A stretch of DNA of 64,000 bases from contig WBMW01003829.1 in the NCBI GenBank assembly GCA_013396635.1, forward strand, positions 1,394,212 through 1,458,211. The letters run 5' to 3'. Positions within the stretch are counted from its first letter, which is position 1. Each line of letters begins with the position of its first letter. The notes below the pieces were generated by a model. It was not told the DNA's origin and searched no databases. It saw only the letters and a program-made list of their open reading frames with translations. Position numbers and translations under genes: made by a program. Positions 14,357-26,300 of this stretch are shown here, piece after piece. This DNA comes from Penelope pileata (Eukaryota; Chordata; Aves; Galliformes; Cracidae).

Positions 14357-16688
14357 CTAAGCAGAGGAGTTGGTGCTTGGAAAACAGCTTCTTTTGTATG
14401 TCAACACTTAGCTATGCATCCTGGCATTCATTATTTACCAGTCTCCATGTGACATGCAGCTTTTAGAAACACAATATTCTTTAGCAACCCAGATAAGAAC
14501 TCAACTCAAATGTTCTCACTGCTGACTGAACACTGCAACAGCTTCGATTCACCACGAATGGGCTCTGCTGTAAAGGAGGCTGGTTGCAGAGGTAGAAACA
14601 AAATTACAGAACTGAGCAGCTAGATGGCACACTGCCTGAATTTGAGTCAAATTCCTCTTCCCTGGTTCTTCTGGTACCCTTGGAAATGTGCCAGAAATCA
14701 AAAGCAAACACCAGAGGAAAGGAATGCTCAAAATCCATGTGCAAAGTTTATCATTAAAACCTTAAATCCCAACTTCTAAATCCAAGTGCTTAAAGTTATA
14801 CTCTTAGCTCCCAGTGAGGAGCATTAAAAATGACCTGGTTTAGAGTGACTCTGAGCAGCTGAGTCCTGTCAGTAGGCAATGAACATTACTGTGCTGCTCC
14901 AAAGCATCTCCCTGGCCTTTGAGGGCCCATTCAATAGCTGGGTGATTGCACGATGGCAAGAACAAAGCAGAAGGACCTAAGCAGAAACCAGACCTTTAGG
15001 ATTTAAAATGTTTCTATTTTCAGTTTCCCAGCATTAAGAAGAGCACTGTCCTCTACACCTTCAGGCATCTGCATGCCAAGAGATGAGGGCAAGATGCACT
15101 AACACTGCAAGCCAAAGAGAGGACAAACTGGGAGGAATTCGAGCTTTGTGCAGGAACAGATTGACATTCTAACACATTATGCTTGGGAAGGTGCCATTCC
15201 AAATGATCTCCTACACACTGCCTAGGCTGGAAAAATGAGCTCCCATATTTCTGTAATAGTGCAGTTACAATTTCCTACCAGTGAAGCAATGGCTAGAGGA
15301 GAGAAAGACCGCTGAGTCAGGGAAACTGCTCAGTGAGGGCTATGGATAAATTCACAGGTTCTGAAAACTGTGTCCTTATGTTCTCTCATAAAATTACGAC
15401 TCTACAAGTAAGCAGAGAAAAGAGGTTAGAAACTGCCCTGATCAATAATTTTTACATCCTATTATGTACAAAGACCTGGTCCTGCCAACCATGTACTCCT
15501 GAGCTGAGCCAGAATCTGGCCTTACATGCTCTCAGTTACTGAAGGGCCAGGAAGGTAAGTAACCCTGTGCACTGCATTCTTGGTAGCACTTTGGGGAGCT
15601 GGAGATTGAACTACATCAGAGAAGCCAAGCCTTCTTCCTGTGGGTTTTCACTTCTTAGGAGGAAAACAGAACTATAGATTAATTCCTTCTGCACAGTGTA
15701 AGATCTGGGACCAGGTGCAGGTAGGTGAGTGGCAACTGCTGTCTCTTGAATCATTCTCTGTGGGGCTCAAATTACATCAGTGCGCTTAGCAGCAAACTTC
15801 ACTATTTGTTTCTTCTGTTAAATGCCCCCTTTGTTGTCTACAGTAACTCTCCTTCTCCAGTGCCCCTCCAACTCTACCACAAAGTTGACTTTCAACCTCT
15901 ATTTAAAAAAAAAAAGAAAAAAAAAAAAGTGAACCTTCCCCTCGAGAGGAGCTCATCCTGCACGTGAGGCAACTCAGACTTGTAGGCAAAGAGATGAGGC
16001 TTCTCTGCCACACTCGGTCTCTGATTTGCTCTGTGACCGCAGGCCACTTTTCCTCCATTTCCTTACCTATCCTTGTGCTCTTGCTATCAGTTATCACACT
16101 GCTAAGGAGAGGCAACTGATACTCAATTAAAAAATGCAGAGTGATTCCTATAGGGCTAGTTCTAGAAAAACTGGTACCTAGGCTCCTCCAGTTTGGACTG
16201 CCTGGCAAATTATCTCCCATGCTCTCAGTTGTCCTTGAACAATCATGCACAAGGGCAGTGGGCCCTTTTACCATCAGCCCTCTGATTTACGCCCTCAGCT
16301 ACTGAGGGATAACAGTAAAATTACCAACACCCCCACCTGTACCAGTATGAAGTCCTTAAGACATCATTTTGCAGGCTGACAGACCTGCTAGATGGGTGCT
16401 TTTCCAGCAGACTGATGGCTGTGGCTGGTCATCACCTGAAAGCAGAACCTGTCTTCAAGTCAGTGTTACTTTACTCTAGAAAGATGTACCCATGTGTGGC
16501 TATTCAGTAGCCAGCCTCACCTACACCTTTGTTCCAGGATGAACAAACAAACACCCTTACAGAGCTGATGAGTCAATGACAGCAGCAAGGTGCAGAGAAG
16601 AGAGATACCACTTCAGAGAAAGAGCAGCACCCTCCTGTGCTCATGCATATTTATTGCACTGCAAACTCAGCAGTTTTCATCACAAAGG

Positions 16689-16718
16689 TTTTTTTTTGCT
16701 TTTTTTTTTTTTTTTTGC
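16689..16718. repeat. T-rich homopolymer tract
   Basis: Two T runs are separated by GC, the longer about 18 bases. It could be the reverse complement of a retrotransposed poly(A) tail, but no flanking element was recognised. Confidence 0.6.
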
Positions 16719-19700
16719 CATCCCAGGTGTCTTTCATCGCACCCCCATGCCAGACTGTGTTTTCAGGGATGCAGCTTTCCTGCTACCCCTCTAAAACATC
16801 CCAGCCTGCCTGGTCTCTCTGTGGCATTCCCTTACTTCTCAGCTTGCTCCACCTGCTGCCCACCTGCGAGATCCTGCAGTGCAGGTGGGAGCTGGCACAG
16901 CTGTACAGTTACCTGCGTGCTTACACCTTGTGCAGAGAGCACTGTCCGGGTGGGAAAGGGGCACGGCTCACCGGGTAATGCTCTTCTCCGGCAGGTACGA
17001 CCAGGCCTCACCTTTCTCCCGCAGACGCTGCCATCTGGTGGGCATCCCCTGGCACATGCATTTGCCTGGAATTAACTCTGAAGTTCATATAATATGGTCT
17101 GTCAATACTCTGCTCTGCTGATCCAAACAAACAGCAAACCTTGAGATCCCTGGCTTCAGAAGTTTGTAGAGGAGCAGAAGGGATGGAGTTGTTCACTTTG
17201 TAACATGTGTGGTGGGATAGATTTTCCATCAAAATAACAGCTTTCATAGGCAAATCTACAGGCGTCCACATGGAGTACAAAGGTCAGAAACAGCAAGCTC
17301 AACCTATTTCTTACGCAAAAGCCAAAACTCCACTGCCTATGTTACAGTACAAGCTCCGAGCTGTTACTGTTCTTTCATTGCACTGACATAGTGCAAAAGT
17401 AATGGAAATCTTTGTACTGACTTCAGAAACTTTTGGCTCCAGTTTAGATGCAAGAAAATCAGAGCTAGCTGAAAACTTGCTAATGGAATCCAGTGCTTTC
17501 ATGAGCACTCTGTCCTTACAGGGGTAAGCTAATCCTCAGGAAGGAGGCAAGGTCCTGGCATGTCTTATCTACCTTCTTGCAGGATATTGCAACTTGAGTC
17601 AGATTTCACACTTCTGCCTCTTGCATTGTGAATGTTTGCAGAGTCAAACCAATGTAAATGTGGTCTCTGCTTTTTCAGAGCCTTACTATACAACATTAAC
17701 CAAAATTACTGAACGTTAATTCTGGGCAGATTTGGAGAGGGATGTTTGGGGCTCATGAAAAACTATTTTAAAATTTGCTAACACTTTTTATGGACCAATT
17801 TATCATCACTGAGCTGATTTTGTATCTACTCTAATACGACTGGAATCTCCCACCTGTCTGACAGCACAAAGGCTTCTTATCACATGGATGATGTTCTGGA
17901 AGAGCCACTGTGTTCAAACTGAATGAACTTTTAACCACAGATACATCCTATTCTCATAGAGTTTTGCTCCTTTTTTAGTAATCTTCAGGTTCAAAACAGG
18001 TTATCTGATGAATCTATCCATGTCCACCTTGGGCAGCTAAGGTGAAAAGACGTGCTAGGGAAGACCACTTTGATTCCAGTACCTTTTGAGCTCTGGTCAC
18101 AGGAAGGAAACTTGATCTTTCCTCATCCTTACCACTCACCTCCCCTTGAAGGTCTCAACTTGCTATAGTTCCATGATGGAAATGGGTCTGTGGGGAGAAG
18201 CACTTTTACTCTCCCTAGATCATTTTGCAGTAGCATTTTCAAGTCAGAATCATCCAACATTTGTCTTACATGTTGGAAATGAGACAAAGCAGAATTTATT
18301 TTCTGCTTCTTTCTGGACTAATGTAATTGGAAGGTAAATGGTGTCTGCTCACTTCCCATGCTGAACCACAGCACATCCAGCCCTGAGCCAGGGGTGTTTC
18401 AGTTCAAAAAGGATCAGTCACTTCAGGTTAGAGGAGAAAGCAGATTTTCCTGCTTCTATGTGAATTTTCTCCGTCTCCCTTTCTTTGTTTGCTACTAATC
18501 CAGTACTGTCAGAAAGCACTTAATCCTAGGGACTTAATAAAATCACTTTTGGCAAATGGAAAACTTCATCTCTGGCACAGACTGGACATTGTACCCAGTG
18601 ACAGGTACTTGAAAATACTTCACAGGTAGAGGTATTCTGGTCTTGCCCTTTAAAAATGGAGCTACCCCTTTTTTATGTCACACTGAGCAATACATGTGGC
18701 AACCTAAATCTGTTTTATCGACTGAATCCAGGGCTTATAAAAATGTGCAATAAGATTTTAATACAGCTCATCACATTATACAGAACCAGACATCCTGCTT
18801 ATTCTTCAAAGACTTGATATTCCCCATGCACAGCCCACACGCAACTGCTCCTATCTAATTACATGCCATGACAGCCTCTCTTCCTTTGACACTATAGCTG
18901 AGCATTCTCTGGCTGAGTCCTGAACTAGGACGCACAGCTTGCCAGCTCCAAAAACTGCAAGCATTACTGTTCCGAATGTCTTCGGCTGTCTAACTGCACC
19001 AAAAATACACTGCTGTAATTTTCTTCCTGGAAAGCCAGTTTTCCCAGCCCTGAAACACTTGCCTGCAGAGGCAGGCTGGATTTCAGCTTTTTTGAATCAC
19101 TGCAGCAAGCAGTGTCATTTATGTGTTACAAGAGTTACAAGGCAGGGATGTAAACTTTTATGGTCAGGATGAGTTTAATGTTTTTTACCATTAGATAAGC
19201 ATTATTTTTACTGTAGCAATATCAAAAAGTCCTAGCTATGGTGCAGAGCATGCTGTGCTATTCCTCGTGCAACAGCCAAGAGATGAGCAAAAAGGTCTGG
19301 ACTCTGAGCCAGTAAGACACAGGGGATAGCAAGGAGAAGTGTCACGTTAGTGGTGAAGTGAGCATAATGCAGCCAGCACCTGCTGGTCACAAATCCTGAC
19401 CCTGCACCCTGGAAATCACAACATTGGCTTCCAAAGCATAGGAAAGTTAAACAAAAGGGGAATGTGTTTGTCATTTTCTAGATTTGTTTGGCTATTTGGA
19501 GCTTTTAGGAAGCAGTTGGTCACATTATCAGCATTTTTCTGAAGCTGTGTGTGACAAAGAGACACTTCACATCAGTAGTGCCTCCAGCGAAACCACAGAC
19601 AGCTGTGCAGCTACCTGAAAAGGCAGAGGCATATTTGCTTCAAAAATACAAATAATAATGACTTCCACACAACACCAGAGAAAGGCAGTAAGAAAGACAT

Positions 19701-22700
19701 CAAATATCATTACTCCTCCTACCCACCACTGAGAGTGGGTACCACTGAGCATGACAGATGGCAAGTCTTGAGACAGCTCCAATTTGCAACAAGACTGAGA
19801 AGAGAGGGAGATGGATGAGGGGCTGAGGGAAGAGGAACAAGAGAATGGGTAAAGTAAACAGAGGTGAGCAGACAGGAGGATACACAAAAAGAAGGGAACA
19901 AGGGGCAGAGATAAGCTCGTTGCCCCTTTCTTCGTATCTGGCTTTCTTCCAGAGTTAGGCTGAACAGAGATCTGCACACATTATTTAAATGTTCTGTAGC
20001 AGCTCTGCTTCCCACAGCCACTGACCCTTTGCTCAGCAACTAGGGGAAGGGCAGATCCTTCTTCCCTGAAGGCCAAGCTGGAAGTCCTTGGGTACACCAG
20101 AGGAGTACAGTCCATCCCAGCTTTCCTTTACAACCATTGCACAAGAACAAACTGACAATCCTTTAGAAATTCTGTCTGTGTTTGTGGGTAAGGACAACAC
20201 CACAACACTCCTGCTCAAGAGAAAAGTTACAGTATCATTTTGTTGTGCAAACAAAGAAGTGAGATTGCTTCAGATAGATTTCTAGCAAGCCCAGCTAAAG
20301 TATTGGGTACTTCAATGGTCACAAACAAGGGTAACAAAGGTTTCAGACTAACTTAATAGTGATCTTCCACCAAGATGATGACACTTCACCCAGAAGCAGC
20401 CAGATCCCACAAGAAAGGTGTTTTCTCTTCAGTGGCTGGCTCTTAAAGGAGCCCAGGGTAGNGGGGGGGGCACAGGTGCTCCTCAGGCCAGCCACTGCCC
20501 TTCATCAGGTGCTCAATCACTAATTCAGGCCATGACCTAGTGTTTCCCTTACACATTTTTTGCCATCTGATTTGTTTCAAAGCAATAACTAATAGAGTTA
20601 GTAATGTCTGAGCAGTACTTTTCCAAGAGGAGCCTAATCATAAATGCCTTAATCCACAATTTGGCACTTGTGGAAGCAGCCTGATTTTCCAAGGCACGGA
20701 AGAAGGGCAGCCGCTGTGATCCTCAGCAGCGCAGCACTGGGAACACCCAGCTATCTAGCCTCCTACGGAGAGCTTTCATGCTTCTAGAAAGCTTCTTGTT
20801 GAGTTTTCAAACAGCAGCATCTTGTTATTTCACACAGTCAAACTTACTGGGTGACCTAGAGGAAAGCTTTAGGTGTAAGATTCACAAGGACATGTTGCTA
20901 GGAAGATAGCAGGGCGTGTTCCAGGTGCACACTTGTTCAGACCTTCCCCAGTACCAGCCTCTAAGCATCTTCCATCTCCTTGCCTGTTTCCTTGAAATCC
21001 AGACCTTTCCTTACACTTGCTACAGGAAAACCACAACTGTTTTGTGTTACACATGAGATAGGACATATTAAGATAGACATAAAATCATATAGTTTTTATC
21101 TTAAATGAGTTCTAAAAGGAGAAAATGGGATTTCAGATACAACACAAAACAGAGTTATTAATTCAGCCTGAATATTACTGTATATGCACATATATGTGTG
21201 TGCATACATAAATGAACACATTTTGAGTTATGAATAGAATAACATACATCCAGAGAAAAAGCACGCCAACAAATTGAGAAACTCTACTGCAGATGATTGG
21301 ACCATAGACCTCCCTGGCCTCACTTACTAGACTGGGTAGTCAAGAAGTTTTTTCTAAATGTGAAGGATAATTTTTTTTTAATCCACAATGCAGAAGCTAA
21401 ATTACTCTGCTGCTCTGACAACATATTGCTCCTGTGCTCAGATGAGAGCATGGCACATTTATGTGCCACATTTTTAATATCTTTTGAAATTTATGTGGAA
21501 TAGAGACAGCGTAAGACTGAGGGGTTAGTTGGGTTACCTTTTATTCTTTGGGAGAGTGCTTTTGGCACTGCCTGTGGTCTCTGTTAGTTAAACAGGACAA
21601 GAAAGCTGAACAAGTAGAGGCTGGCAGGCACGGAAGAGAGCTGGGTAGGAGGCATGGAGGAGGTGAATCTGGAACACCTCCTCATCTTTTTATGCTGCAG
21701 GGAACCAGACAGGGAAGCTGGCGGGAGGACAGACAGTTATCAGCTCTCACCGATGTGAGGGTTGCGTAATATTTTTTAAATGCAAAGACAATGCTTTGTG
21801 ACTCAGGGTTTTGGAAGACCGAGTGATCTTTTGGAGGCTAAAAAAGGGCAGCATCTCCCAGTGTGTTGGAGCATTATCAAACAAATTCTACTGAGGACTG
21901 GTATCTAGACATCTTACTTTGGGTTTAACCCTTCCACTCCCTGCTTTGTGGTTTTCCAAGCCACCTGAGGCTTTCGGTCCTGTTATGCAATGCCTACTGG
22001 AGACCTGAACAGTGCAGAAGAAATGGCATGGAACAATTCAAAGCTCAAAGAAATACTGGCAGACCAGCAGCTGACAAGAGTAAAGACACATGTATGCCCT
22101 GGCCCAGAGAAAAGAGATTTAAACAATAATTATTCCCTTTCTTTTTAGAATGTCACTCAAAACACTCTATAGCACTGCAAAGGGATTCCAACACAAACAC
22201 AAAACACGGCTGATTACAGGGACAAGTGCTGTATCTGGAGATTTGTGTATGCCAGGGCTTCACCAACTCTGGAACACCTCTGCCACAGCCAGATACAGAG
22301 ACTACATAACACAAAATACCAAGCATGAACAAGGCTGAGTGGAGCTACAAGGATGCAAGTTAGGCAAATATCTAGGAACATCCCTGTGTGTGTTAGGTTC
22401 AGCTGCTTCCTCTCTTGGTGTCAATGTGTCAAAGAATTACTCTGCCCCCTTTGTATTTCTGCAAGCCAACTTCAAATCACAACTGAGGAAGGCACATGGT
22501 TCTTTCAACCATTCCATTTTGCTCAGAGGAGGCAGGATGACATACCATCCTTTCGCCAGCTGCTTGGAGAGCTTCAGATGAAAGAAAGGGCAGAGAAAGT
22601 ACTGCTTAATCAAATGTCTCCTGTAGTCTTAGCACTCAGGGATCTTCGTTCAGCAATGTACAACCATCATCTTAGCCTACAGGAAACAGAGGCTCCACCA

Positions 22701-22924
22701 AGGAGCACCTACAGGCACCCTTTGACATACACGGCAAGCACAGCCATGGGCCATAGCAAACCACATTCATTTTAGAGCTCAATTATAGCATAATACCGAA
22801 GCTGAGTGAGAAATCCCCATCTCACGGATCTCGAAATATTCCTGATGCTTTCATTCCATGCCCTGTGACCCAAGTCTCCTGCAGGGACGGAAACCACTTA
22901 GGGGAGAAGCTGCGCTGTCCATGG

Positions 22925-23350
22925 TAGCTTCAGCGCCGGAATTCGGCACACCGCAGCTCCCCTCTGATCCTGGCACCGTCCTAGCTCAGAGCATCTGAAG
23001 CTCGCGCCGGTGAAGCTGCCGTCCCCCCGCGGCGGCTGCTGGGCGCGCAGCCGGGCAGCTCCCATCGCCGAGCCCTGGGCTCCCCAGGCCGCGGGGGGCG
23101 GCGGGCCGGGGGCGGTGCCTGCAGCCGCCGGGGAAGGGCGGCGGGGCCCCNNNNNNNNNNNNNNNNNNNNNNNNNNNNNNNNNNNNNNNNNNNNNNNNNN
23201 NNNNNNNNNNNNNNNNNNNNNNNNNNNNNNNNNNNNNNNNNNNNNNNNNNNNNNNNNNNCGGGGGGCGGCGGGGCCCGGGGCTGCTGACGGAGCTGCTGG
23301 AAGAGCTGCCGGAGCGCCCCGGCTGCTGCTGCTCGCTTCTAGGGAGCACG
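22925..23350. promoter_or_regulatory. CpG island, putative promoter with an assembly gap inside
   Basis: The sequence is strongly GC-rich with dense CpG (runs of GCGGGG, CCGCCG, GCGCGC) on both sides of a 109-base run of N. Such islands usually mark transcription start regions. Neither strand gives a recognisable protein, and the long frames are low-complexity translations of the GC-rich DNA. It could serve a minus-strand gene (PAK5 is expected to the left by synteny) or be the start of the + strand SDR gene whose 5' exons are missing. The sequence does not decide between them. Confidence 0.6.
23151..23259. other. Assembly gap (109 N)
   Basis: This is a run of unknown bases within very GC-rich sequence, typical of drop-out in GC-rich avian promoters or first exons. 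A coding or untranslated first exon could be hidden or collapsed here. Confidence 0.98.
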
Positions 23351-26300
23351 GCTATTAACGGCGGTAGTTAAAGGCACTACTAGCTGTAATAATAATATCT
23401 CATGTTCAAAAATCACTCCGAGATTTGGTTAAGCAGCATACAGCCTGGAGGCCGTACCCCCACACAACACTGCAGCACATACGCTTGGTGAGCCCACAGG
23501 AGACAGTGAGAAGGGAGCATGTTTCCAGGTGTGTTTGTGAAAGAGGGAACAGATACATACAGAGGGCAGCTGCTGTGCCAGCCGCTTCTCAGCCAGCCCG
23601 AGGTTTGATAAGCTAGTCCATGCGAGGGTCGCTCAGGAGGAAATCTGGCAACGACACACCCTCTAGGGAGCATACTCGAAAGAGACTGGACAGATTCTAA
23701 ATTGCACACTGATTGTAGCCAACCTAAATCCTGGGCCATACCTCAGAAGCTGTGACCTAGTGTGCATAAAAGTGCCACACTGACATCATTTCCTAGTTCG
23801 GGCTGCAGGACAGGAGTTACCCAGTGCAGTACCGAGGTATGCATGTGGCTCTGGGCACCCATTCAGCTCAGACAATTCCCGCAATTACAGAGGAACAGTT
23901 CCTGCTCACAGCGAATGCAAGCAGAGAAGAAAGCATGCAGAGAAAGAGTGACATTCAAGGCCTCTGCCTGCCTCGTTCATTAGCACCTTGGGAAGGCAAT
24001 GAAATGAGAAGTGAAGTAAGAAAAAGCCTCGATGCTGCTCATTAAGTACATGTATTTATGGTTGATCTTGACCTTATCTGATTAAGAGGCAGAGCCTTCC
24101 TCTCTCAGGCTCTTTCCCAAGCTGCCAGGACGACACGGATGACCCGCAAAAGCTTTTACAGGCCAGATGGGGCACAAGGACCGGGTCACCTGAAACTCTG
24201 GGTTACAGATAAGTTAATTTATCCTGTAATTCTGGCGGTTTATGCAATGGCTGTGTTCATGAGACCATATAGACTCTTGAGTCCACAGCTCAGCACAAGC
24301 TTGGTGGTTGTCCTCACCGCCTGCAGGCATGTGGACATGCCTTCAGGTCAAGGCAGATCTCACCAGGGACATCGGGACTTCCTGAGGGGGACCAAGGAGG
24401 ACACCTGAGCACAGCTGGCACTGAAATGCAGATGCTGTGCACAGGCTGTGTGCACAGAGAGGGGTCTTCAGCCAGGCCCTTATGCCCATAACGCAGTGCT
24501 TGGCATGCACAGACAAAACACAGAATTTATGAAACATTTTTCTGTTGCCTCTCAGCTTTTGGGCTGCAGCATTGTGGGAGTTATGCTGCAAAGGCAGAAA
24601 AGATAACGTAACTTTATAGAACCACATAGAACGTATGCCATTTGGGAAAACTCCCAACTATCAAGTAATCTTCTTCCTACGTTTATTAAATAAGAAGTAG
24701 CAAAGGAGTTATTTTAATACCTGGTATTAATGGAGTGAATGCCACTGGTTGTCTTCATAATTGATAAAATACAGGAGCATAAATATTTTTATCTCAAGCT
24801 AATGAAACTCAAAGTAATCTCACAGTAATCCTCCCAAAGAAACTGTGAGGATACTCTACTTATGTAGAATCTTCAAGTAAAGGATTTCAAAAGGAGTGTT
24901 CCTTCTTGGCACCTCTGAAAATAGATATGTTTCCTTTAGCATTTTAGCTTTAAAAGAACAGTTTCAATTTAATAATTCAACTGAAGGTTAATTCTTAAGT
25001 GAAGCACTGTATTTGATAAAGGCAGTGATTGAAATTTGTTTACATTCAGGTCAAAGATTGTTTTTAGTGTATTATTTGTTCAGTGGAAGGAGGATTCTGA
25101 ACCATTTCATTTATGTTCTGAAAGTACATAGAAAGTGAGAAAAATTGTGGCTGTAAAACATTTTACCTGCTACCCAGAGGTTTCCAAAGGGCAGGCAGTG
25201 GAGCGTGTGCCTTGCTGTCCCACTGGAGAAGGAACTCTGGAGTGAAACCTTAGGGCATTTTCCCTAGGGTACCACAGTGCATCCAGGGCCAACAGCATGA
25301 GACTAACCAAACAAAAATCAAGTACATGTCAGACATCTGCAATAGGGAGAACGAAGAGCAGATGATGAGTCCAGTAGACTGCCATAAATAGGCATTTGTC
25401 AGCAAGAAAATCTGCTTTTTGATTTTGCACAACCAATACAAACTGATGCAGAAATCCAGTGGGTTATGTTGAAGGTAGATCAGCATGATTTACAAGGATA
25501 GTAAAACTTATATTACTTTAGATGACTTTAAAAGTTATGAAAGCATCCACCTTTGAAACAGCTACTGGAAATGCTCTGTATTTCCCATCTAGTTTTTAAG
25601 TCCTGCCCAACAGCTCTGTCCCTGCTGCTCCTGCTCCCTCCCTCAGCTCAGGGTAATTCTATTCAGTGAATCACAGTAGAAACTGAGAAGGAAGCCTCTC
25701 TCCCCGGAGTCACTGGGATTTATTTAGAGACTGCTCCCTCTCTTTATGCCATTTTTACTACAGTCAGTTTCATTCAAGTAAGAAAGATTTTAAATATGTC
25801 ACATCAGCATGCTGGAATCTAAATTCAGATCACTAAAACGCTCCTGTATCATTTCCAGAAATGCTCAAAAAGGAATAACTTCAGCTACCTCCAGGTTTAA
25901 TGCAATACATTTCAAACTACAACTTGAGAATATGTACCAAAACAGTGAGAAAGCAGTTAAACAATTTGATGATTTGCTAGCGCTACGGCAAACCCAAGTA
26001 TTTTTCTGAATTTCTTCCATTTAAAACAGGAATTTCTCATCCTTCTCCTTCTGGCTGTGAGTAGATGACATTCTGGAAGGGAGGGATATTAGTTTCAGCC
26101 CTACCTCCCACTCCTAGGTTATCAATTAATTAAGATTCCCCGTTAATTAAGATTTCCCAATTAAGATTTCCCATTCATGGAATCCATCCAGTAGGCCCAC
26201 GGTTGTGTATTTTAGCCCAGACATACCATGCCAATAAACGTGTTCTCACCGTGAAGACAACCACAGCATAATATTTAGAGCAATGGATGGCGACTCTGGA

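Larger units (their letters stand above)
11671..22924. other. Non-coding stretch, no gene recognised
   Basis: No exon could be assigned. The longest open frame is a 188-codon minus-strand stretch at 13596-14162 with no recognisable domain. A GC-richer patch with some CpG lies near 16840-17080. Homopolymer runs occur at about 15903-15928 (A-rich) and 16689-16718 (T-rich). One ambiguous base sits at 20462 beside a G run. Confidence 0.45.

Noticed and set aside
21791..21826. Peptide CDSGF resembling the SDR cofactor motif TGCDSGFG
   Set aside because: The preceding TG is absent, Trp replaces the last Gly, a stop follows four codons later, and there are no splice signals. It is a chance match.
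22981..23349. Minus-strand open frame across the CpG island and gap (Ser-rich, Pro/Arg-rich)
   Set aside because: It is a low-complexity translation of GC-rich triplets, partly through N; there is no homology to support a protein.
24139..24408. Open frame with a hydrophobic segment (YPVILAVYAMAVF) as a possible membrane-anchor exon
   Set aside because: No TGxxxGxG or other family motif follows, and no convincing donor ends it.
25809..26009. Open frame with a helix-like segment (HFKLQLENMYQNSEKAVKQF) as a possible SDR exon
   Set aside because: The similarity is loose, the only donor (CAA|GTATTT) gives phase 0, and the next SDR exon needs phase 1.
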